In this document: positions 58,989 through 64,000 of the stretch, piece after piece
Position numbering within the stretch: position 1 is the first letter of the stretch
How the letters are laid out: each line of letters opens with the position of its first letter
Source: an uncultured Methylophilaceae bacterium
GTDB lineage: Bacteria > Pseudomonadota > Gammaproteobacteria > Burkholderiales > Methylophilaceae
Assembly (NCBI GenBank): GCA_903834185.1
Contig: CAILHX010000035.1
Location: forward strand, 35,252 to 99,251
Direction of reading: 5' to 3'
Length of the DNA stretch: 64,000 bases
Translations under genes and position numbers: made by a program
The notes under the pieces: generated by a model
Seen by the model: only the letters and a program-made list of their open reading frames with translations
Told to the model about the DNA's origin: nothing
Database searches by the model: none

Positions 58989-59294
58989 TTGCAAGTCACG
59001 ACACAACATCATGGCGACACCATCACCATTACACTGGAAGGTCGCTTTGATTTCAGCGCGCATCGGGTATTCCGCGGTCAGTATGAAGCATCTTTGCAAG
59101 TCCCTGCAGTCAAGCATGTCGCCCTTGATATGGCAAAGGTGGAGTATCTGGATAGTTCGGCTCTGGGGATGCTGTTGTTGCTCAACGAAGGCGCAAGAGC
59201 AAACAATATTCAAGTCGCTATCATCAATTGCCCGGAAAACGTGATGAAAATCCTGAATATCGCCAATTTTGGCAGAATATTCAAGATTTCCTGA
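58989..59294 (+). CDS. STAS-domain anti-anti-sigma-like protein
   Basis: A 101-residue single STAS domain, likely substrate of the phosphatase/kinase protein just upstream. The phospho-acceptor serine is in YLDSSALGMLLLL (about 55-67), the canonical D-S-(S/T)-x-L-G site. Start is TTG 58989 with GAGGA about ten bases before it. 50 bases after the REC-PP2C-HATPase gene, so a two-gene module. Confidence 0.88.
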   Translation: MQVTTQHHGDTITITLEGRFDFSAHRVFRGQYEASLQVPAVKHVALDMAKVEYLDSSALGMLLLLNEGARANNIQVAIINCPENVMKILNIANFGRIFKIS

Positions 59295-59438
59295 CCCCTC
59301 GCCCTCGCTGACAGGCTGGCGACGTTGAGCCATTATTGCCTGGATGATGTTTTGATTCTCTTCTGTAATATCTTGTATGTGAGGGAATGAGCCGAAAAAT
59401 CATGCCCCGCCTTTGCCAAAACCACTTAATCATGTCCT

Positions 59439-60281
59439 ATGTCGCCAAGCCACAATCCCAGAGATCTTGAATTCACCGATCATGATTTTCAGCGTATTCG
59501 CAAGCTGATACATGACCATGCAGGAATAGCGCTCAGCGATGCCAAACGCGATCTGGTTTATAGTCGGTTAACACGTCGTCTGCGTATTCACGAATTCGAT
59601 ACGTTTGCCGAATATATTTCGCTGCTGGAAAAACAGAATGATGAGTGGGAGTTGTTTGTCAATTCACTCACGACCAATCTCACCTCTTTTTTCCGTGAGC
59701 CTCACCACTTTCCGATTCTTTCCGAGCACATCGCTTCCATCCGCCAGCGGCAACCTATTCTATTATGGTGTTCGGCTGCTTCCACTGGCGAAGAAGCTTA
59801 TTCCATGGCGATCACCATGGCTGAACTATTCAATAGCTTCAATCCACCGGTACGCATACTGGCTACTGACATTGATACTCACGTTTTGCTTAAAGCCAGG
59901 TCTGGAATCTATACTCAGGATAAGATTGAAAAACTCAGCGATGCAACCAGACGGCGCTTTTTCATTGAAAATGCAGACAACACCGTCACCGTACACCCGG
60001 AGCTGCGCAACATGATCAACTTTCAGCAGCAAAACCTGGTGTCTTCCAACTGGTTGTTTCGCGGCCCGTTTGATGCCATTTTCTGTCGTAATGTGATGAT
60101 CTACTTCGATAAGGAAACGCAAACGAAGATATTGAGAAATTTTATTCCGGTGATGCGCAGGGATGGCTTGCTGTTTGCCGGACACTCGGAGAGCTTTCAT
60201 CATGCAAACGACTTATTCACCATCAAAGGACGAACCGTGTACGGCATCGCGCAAACTTCACAAAGCCTGGCCCAGGCCTGA
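59439..60281 (+). CDS. cheR: Chemoreceptor glutamate methyltransferase CheR
   Basis: Methylates glutamates of chemoreceptors, 280 residues. N-terminal helical domain (about 10-80), then the SAM domain with ILLWCSAASTGEEAYSMA (about 107-124), NLTSFFREPHHFP and FDAIFCRNVMIYFD (about 210-223). All CheR landmarks are intact. It follows the STAS gene by 144 bases and precedes cheB by 10; cheA and cheW are not in the window. The MCP at 13896 lacks a CheR-docking tail, so its substrate could be another receptor. Confidence 0.93.
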   Translation: MSPSHNPRDLEFTDHDFQRIRKLIHDHAGIALSDAKRDLVYSRLTRRLRIHEFDTFAEYISLLEKQNDEWELFVNSLTTNLTSFFREPHHFPILSEHIASIRQRQPILLWCSAASTGEEAYSMAITMAELFNSFNPPVRILATDIDTHVLLKARSGIYTQDKIEKLSDATRRRFFIENADNTVTVHPELRNMINFQQQNLVSSNWLFRGPFDAIFCRNVMIYFDKETQTKILRNFIPVMRRDGLLFAGHSESFHHANDLFTIKGRTVYGIAQTSQSLAQA

Positions 60282-60291
60282 GTCATAAACC

Positions 60292-61347
60292 GTGAGCAAG
60301 ATCAGCGTGCTGTTGATAGATGATTCCGCATATATGCGCGGAGTGTTAAGAAGCATCATCAATGCCCAGCCGGATTTGGTCGTTTGCGGTAGTTGCTCGA
60401 CTGCAGTTGAAGCCGGGCAATCATTGCAGCAAAACAGACCGGACGTAATATTGGTCAGTTTAGATGTGGCCGGGATGACAGATCTTGGTTTACTCGAGTA
60501 TCTGATAAAGATTCAGGATAGCCCTGTGATCATCATGTCAGACCAGGCAGTTCATGCACACCATATCACCACGAAAGCGCTGGACATGGGCGTAATCGGC
60601 TTTGTGGGAAAACCCAGGGTAGAAGGCGCACTGGCGGAATATGGCAGCGCATTGTGCGATATCATCCGTACCGCTTCGGGTAGCAGGAAAGACAAATCCG
60701 CATCACGAGATTCAGTCGTACCGGAAAATGAGACCAGCGCAGTGTTACCCATGCTGAAACGGCCCCTGATCTCCAGCGAAAAATTGCTGGTATTTGGTGC
60801 TTCCACAGGCGGTACTGAGGCAATCAAGGATATTCTGACGCGACTGCCCGCTGATAGTCCGGGCATTGTCATCACCCAGCATATGCCGGAAGGCTTTACG
60901 GGGTCTTTTGCCTTGCGTCTGGATCATCTATGCCGGATCAGCGTGAAAGAGGCTAAGCATGGCGATGCTATATTGCCGGGAAACGCTTTTATCGCTCCCG
61001 GACATTCACATCTATCCATCAAGCGCCAAAACCATCAGTTCGTTTGCGAACTTTCCCAGGCTCCACCCGTCAACCGTCATCGTCCGTCCGTTGATGTTCT
61101 ATTTCATTCTGCCGCCGTCCATGCCAAGGGCAATGCCATCGGCATCATTCTTACCGGCATGGGTCGTGATGGCGCTGAAGGCATGCGTGCCATGCATGAC
61201 GCAGGCGCACATACTTTCGCGCAAAATGAAGCTTCCTGCGTAGTTTTCGGCATGCCCAAAGAAGCCATAGCCCGGGGCGGTGTGGATGAAGTGGTTGCAT
61301 TACCGCAAATCGCCGATCAGATCATGGCGTATTTACGGTCACTTTAG
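60292..61347 (+). CDS. cheB: Chemoreceptor methylesterase CheB
   Basis: Two-domain enzyme of 351 residues. N-terminal receiver (about 1-120: acidic pair in LLIDDSAYMRG; phospho-acceptor Asp in VSLDVAGMTD, where the usual EMPxMDG is changed) is linked to the methylesterase/deamidase domain, with catalytic Ser in FGASTGGTEAI (about 164-174), His in ITQHMPEGF (about 192-200) and Asp in GMGRDGAEGM (about 288-297). Start is GTG 60292. The altered receiver loop suggests reduced or different phospho-control. Translation coupled to cheR. Confidence 0.92.
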   Translation: MSKISVLLIDDSAYMRGVLRSIINAQPDLVVCGSCSTAVEAGQSLQQNRPDVILVSLDVAGMTDLGLLEYLIKIQDSPVIIMSDQAVHAHHITTKALDMGVIGFVGKPRVEGALAEYGSALCDIIRTASGSRKDKSASRDSVVPENETSAVLPMLKRPLISSEKLLVFGASTGGTEAIKDILTRLPADSPGIVITQHMPEGFTGSFALRLDHLCRISVKEAKHGDAILPGNAFIAPGHSHLSIKRQNHQFVCELSQAPPVNRHRPSVDVLFHSAAVHAKGNAIGIILTGMGRDGAEGMRAMHDAGAHTFAQNEASCVVFGMPKEAIARGGVDEVVALPQIADQIMAYLRSL

Positions 61348-61354
61348 GCTCAAA

Positions 61355-63253
61355 TCAGTTAGTATCTTTACTGCCAAGCAAACTATTGTTGATAGTGATT
61401 TTGGCACGATTACGAAGAGATTTCACGTAGGCCAGGAAATACTCTGATCCCAGTGCTCCATTATATCTTGCGATTGTAGCCTTCTTGTCTTCTGCATTCA
61501 TGCTTTTCACACCATCTTCTACCGCACTTACTTTGATCAAAACATAACTGCCGTCCAAGGCAACGGATCCCGCATATGCCGGTAATTTACTCGTGTCCAT
61601 CTGGAATGCTTTCAGCACTACGCTGGTAGAAATACTCTGCGCATTACTGCGTTCAACACTTAGCGGGCTGCTCCAGCTTAAATCAGAAACCGAGCCACCC
61701 TGTTTCAGAATTTCCAGGGACTTCTCCCCTTTTTGCAATGCCAACTTTGCAGCCTGCTGTTTTTTCAGCGCCGCTTCGATATCTGCCTTTACTTCGTCAA
61801 ACGGCTTGATACTGGGCGGACGGCTTTCAACTACGCGCGCCGCAGCCAGTGTATTAGGGGCGATCTCAACTGCTTCAGTATTACGTTTATTCTTGAGGAC
61901 TTCATCCGAAAAAACCAGAGTGGCGAGCTTATCGTTATTTTTGAAGAAACTTGCGACATCGTCACGTGACAGCCACCCACTCGTTTGAACTTCCAGATGA
62001 TTGGCTTTGGCCGCCGGTTCCAGGCTTGCCGACTGCTCATAAACGGTGTTGCTGAAAGCTTCTGCAACATCCGCAAATTTGGACAAAGCTTTCTGACTCA
62101 TCAACTCGCCACGAATCTGGTTGCGCACCTGATCATATGTCTGTGCCGTGCCTTTGACTTCGCTAAGCTTGATGATGTGATAGCCAAACTCGGTCTCTAC
62201 CAGATCACTGACACTGCCTGGCGACATGGCAAACAAGGCATCTTCAAATGGTTTTACCATACCATCGCCACGTTTGCTGAACCCAAGATCGCCGCCTTTA
62301 TCGGCTGAACCGGGGTCTTGAGAGTATTTTTTAGCAAGCTCCGCAAATTTTCCCGGTGATTTCTTTACTTCGGCTAATACTTCCAGCGCCTTTTTCTTTG
62401 CCGCTGCCTTGCTGGCCGCATCCTTTTGGGAACCAAAAGCGATCAATATATGACTGGCGCGTCGTGATTCGTCGCCTTGATACTTGTTTGCATTCTGTTG
62501 ATAAAAGTCCTTGATCTCGTCATCTGTCACTGTTGTAGTAAGAATCAGATTATTAACAGACAATACCAGGAACTGCATGCGCACCTGCTCAGGACGACGG
62601 AATTCGTCTTGATGCTTGTCGTAATAGGCTTTGACATCAGCAGGATCTACTTTGGCAAGGTCGGAAAAACTGTCTGATTGCAGCGTAGCAACGCTGACCT
62701 CTCTAAGCTGATGTTTTGCGCGTAACGCCACGTCAACCAGCGCATCCGGAGTGAAAGCCGTACTCACGATACCATCGCGCAATTGTTGTACCAGCAAATC
62801 CCTGCGCATCATGGCCTCGAAACCACGTGGGGTCATCCCATTCGCAGCCAGCAGCTTGTCATAAGCATCTTGCGAAAATGTTCCATCTTTTCCCTGAAAC
62901 TCCGGCATCGTCACGATCAGGTTGGAAAGCTGCTCATCGGTAACAAGGTATCCACCGCGTTTGACTTCGCTCTGCAGCAAGCGTTGCGTGATCATCTTAT
63001 CAAGGATCGAGCGCCTGACTTCAGGGTTTTGTATAAAATTGGGGTCATCCTTCTGCTGAGTACGCGCATCCTGCAAAGACTTATTGAACTCCTGTACCGA
63101 GATCGCGTTGCCATTTACTTCTGCAACTGTTGCCTTTGATCCTGCATTTCGCAGGTAGGAGTCAACACCGAAAAGCGCGAATGGCACTGTGATCAGTACA
63201 AGAATCACTTTTGCTATCCAACCTTGTGAACGCGAACGTATGGCTTCCAGCAT
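61355..63253 (-). CDS. ppiD: SurA/PpiD-family periplasmic peptidyl-prolyl isomerase
   Basis: Membrane-anchored chaperone of 632 residues helping newly secreted proteins. A single N-terminal membrane segment (about 16-34) is followed by a SurA-N chaperone domain, a parvulin domain (about 265-365) with ASHILIAFGS, GGDLGFSKRGDGMVKPFEDA and FGYHIIKL, and a second C-terminal chaperone part. Normally followed by tRNA and hupB/lon; here the neighbouring tRNA-Val is broken. PpiD interacts with YfgM, which is encoded at 26173. Confidence 0.95.
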   Translation of the reverse strand: MLEAIRSRSQGWIAKVILVLITVPFALFGVDSYLRNAGSKATVAEVNGNAISVQEFNKSLQDARTQQKDDPNFIQNPEVRRSILDKMITQRLLQSEVKRGGYLVTDEQLSNLIVTMPEFQGKDGTFSQDAYDKLLAANGMTPRGFEAMMRRDLLVQQLRDGIVSTAFTPDALVDVALRAKHQLREVSVATLQSDSFSDLAKVDPADVKAYYDKHQDEFRRPEQVRMQFLVLSVNNLILTTTVTDDEIKDFYQQNANKYQGDESRRASHILIAFGSQKDAASKAAAKKKALEVLAEVKKSPGKFAELAKKYSQDPGSADKGGDLGFSKRGDGMVKPFEDALFAMSPGSVSDLVETEFGYHIIKLSEVKGTAQTYDQVRNQIRGELMSQKALSKFADVAEAFSNTVYEQSASLEPAAKANHLEVQTSGWLSRDDVASFFKNNDKLATLVFSDEVLKNKRNTEAVEIAPNTLAAARVVESRPPSIKPFDEVKADIEAALKKQQAAKLALQKGEKSLEILKQGGSVSDLSWSSPLSVERSNAQSISTSVVLKAFQMDTSKLPAYAGSVALDGSYVLIKVSAVEDGVKSMNAEDKKATIARYNGALGSEYFLAYVKSLRNRAKITINNSLLGSKDTN

Positions 63254-63366
63254 TTGATAAACCTTTGAAATTAAATCTGTTTGAACGTGTCTACCACAAC
63301 CAATGGCAGGCAGATGCCTTGCTATCGCGACATCTTTGATTATATGTACTTTAAAACATGTACTTC

Positions 63367-63399
63367 AAAAAAACAAAAAGGCAGGCTAATCAGCCCACC
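63367..63399 (-). terminator. Rho-independent terminator of the tRNA-Asp transcript
   Basis: On the minus strand ggtgggct pairs with agcctgcc (with G-T pairs) around a 4-base loop, then TTTTTGTTTTTTT. It starts 8 bases past the tRNA-Asp CCA end. Confidence 0.75.
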
Positions 63400-63407
63400 T
63401 CTTTATT

Positions 63408-63484
63408 TGGCGGAGTGGACGGGACTCGAACCCGCGACCCCCGGCGTGACAGGCCGGTATTCTAACCAACTGAACTACCACTCC
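63408..63484 (-). tRNA. tRNA-Asp (anticodon GTC)
   Basis: Minus strand acceptor stem GGAGTGG pairs with CCACTCC; the anticodon stem CCGGC/GCCGG encloses loop CTGTCAC with anticodon GTC; T loop TTCGAGT; discriminator G and encoded CCA. All arms fold normally. Confidence 0.97.
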
Positions 63485-63502
63485 AGTACAGCGAGTATTT
63501 GT

Positions 63503-63549
63503 TGGTGGGTGCTGACGGGTTCGAACCGCCGACATTCGCCTTGTAAGGG
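63503..63549 (-). other. 3' fragment of tRNA-Val (TAC), putative attachment-site scar
   Basis: Minus strand bases correspond to the 3' 47 bases of tRNA-Val with anticodon loop CTTACAA, then GGCGA stem, variable region, T arm GGCGGTTCGAACCCGTC, acceptor AGCACCC, A and CCA. The 5' half (acceptor, D arm, anticodon 5' stem) is missing: only the last two C of the stem are kept and upstream sequence is unrelated. Neighbouring tRNA-Asp (18 bases away) makes a Val-Asp pair, so the normal gene has been cut, as when a tRNA-targeting element integrates. Confidence 0.85.
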
Positions 63550-63899
63550 ATTCCGTCATCATTAATAATCAATAAGTTACGATACTTGCCAACCACCTTA
63601 CCCCACTTACCAACTGAATAATATCAACTACGCCACTCACCAACTGAATAACACCAACAATGTAATTTGCAAATGAGGCGAGACTATATTGTCAATTCGA
63701 TTTATAGTCAACAAAAAAAGTGTCTTGACTCCTCATGACGCCTTAGTTAAAGGCTCAAAGGTGCCTACTTCAAAACGAGCATAGAGGCAAAACTAGTGTC
63801 TGGCGAAAACCGATCTAAGCTAGTAAGAATGACAGTGCGTAATATCGGCTGTATTGGAGGGGGGTGCGGACAAAAACTTGGACTACTTGGAGGTAGTTC
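63550..63899. other. Non-coding junction of the putative integrated element
   Basis: About 350 bases without a convincing gene, AT-richer than the neighbouring chromosome. It holds an imperfect 30-base-spaced direct repeat (63603-63658, listed separately) and, near 63850, a possible left end of an insertion sequence (tgtattggaggggggtgcgg). No ribosome-binding site or long frame was found before 63890. Confidence 0.6.
63603..63658. repeat. Imperfect direct repeat near the att scar
   Basis: ccacttaccaactgaataat... (63603-63628) and ccactcaccaactgaataac... (63633-63658) are 26-base copies with three mismatches, 30 bases start to start. A weaker related stretch (acttgccaac) is found just before. 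Arm-type integrase binding sites near att often look like this; the role is inferred. Confidence 0.5.
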
Positions 63900-64000
63900 A
63901 TGTACTCATACGAAGACCGCATTCGAGCAATCAAACTTTATATCAAGCTAGGCAAACGGGTTGGTCCGACCATTCGACAATTGGGTTATCCAACGAAGAA
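63900..64000 (+). mobile_element. Start of an IS transposase (IS3-like OrfA), cut by window edge
   Basis: ATG 63900 preceded by GGAGG opens 33 codons to the window end: MYSYEDRIRAIKLYIKLGKR, then a helix-turn-helix-like VGPTIRQLGYPTKK. This beginning is the pattern of transposase N-termini with a helix-turn-helix, which I associate with IS3-family OrfA proteins. The family assignment from 33 residues is tentative. The likely left end of the element is near 63850. Confidence 0.6.

Noticed and set aside
63503..63549. A complete tRNA-Val at this position
   Set aside because: No acceptor 5' strand, D arm or matching anticodon stem is found upstream, so it is a fragment.

Overview
The window reads as a chromosomal segment of a betaproteobacterium, most likely a methylotroph of the Nitrosomonadales (Methylophilaceae-like). 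The main clues are tetrahydromethanopterin/methanofuran biosynthesis genes (mfnB, a DUF447 gene, a dihydropteroate-synthase-like gene and a flavoprotein gene), a pqqA gene for the precursor of PQQ (the methanol dehydrogenase cofactor), an adjacent zwf-gnd pair, and gene orders typical of beta-proteobacteria (hfq-hflX-hflK-hflC-hisZ-purA, rpsF-priB-rpsR-rplI, hisS...yfgM-bamB-der, orn-M48 protease-cytochrome c-rsgA). The genus assignment is inference; no rRNA is present.

Layout. 1-2.7 kb: the end-truncated amidohydrolase (mtaD-like) and an OmpA porin with a clear terminator and an unusual 10-bp-periodic repeat upstream. 2.7-13.7 kb: a long minus-strand run, gltX, hfq, hflX, hflK, hflC, DUF2065, hisZ, purA, flowing into four C1-cofactor genes. 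13.9-17.5 kb: a receptor-like MCP with CheY, a SEC-C/TPR/PRMT-like fusion protein, and tRNA-Val(CAC). 17.6-29.7 kb: rimO, pgeF, rluD, bamD, a PAS-GGDEF-EAL protein, and the der-bamB-yfgM-hisS operon with two peptide-ABC ATPases inside it. 29.7-31 kb: a Doc-like toxin with an AbrB-type antitoxin, then pqqA with its own terminator and a decayed coding remnant. 31-36.5 kb: ribosomal operon rpsF-priB-rpsR-rplI with a strong promoter and leader hairpin, a SPOR protein, crcB, zwf, gnd. 36.5-44.9 kb: glgA, glgP, orn, M48 protease, cytochrome c, rsgA, queD, and a conserved unknown. 45-49.5 kb: the dTDP-rhamnose genes rfbBACD behind rnhA and dnaQ. 49.5-57.2 kb: methyltransferase/gloB head-to-head pair, mltD, the binding protein and two permeases of a peptide ABC transporter, fabI. 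57.2-61.3 kb: a signalling block with a REC-PP2C-HATPase protein, STAS protein, CheR and CheB. 61.3-64 kb: ppiD, tRNA-Asp(GTC), and a truncated tRNA-Val(TAC) 3' half.

The right edge is where the conserved chromosome ends. The tRNA-Val(TAC) next to tRNA-Asp is cut within its anticodon stem, and the sequence beyond it is unrelated, repeat-bearing and followed by the start of an insertion-sequence transposase. This is the pattern left by a genomic island or prophage integrated into a tRNA gene, with the body of the element outside the window to the right.

The most interesting observations are the tRNA-Val attachment-site scar, the orphan pqqA that is too short for ordinary gene calling, the PRMT-like methyltransferase fused to TPRs and a SEC-C zinc motif, the partner-switch module joined to cheR/cheB, and the extension of the hfq-purA run by methanopterin genes. 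No CRISPR array, rRNA operon or replication origin was seen.
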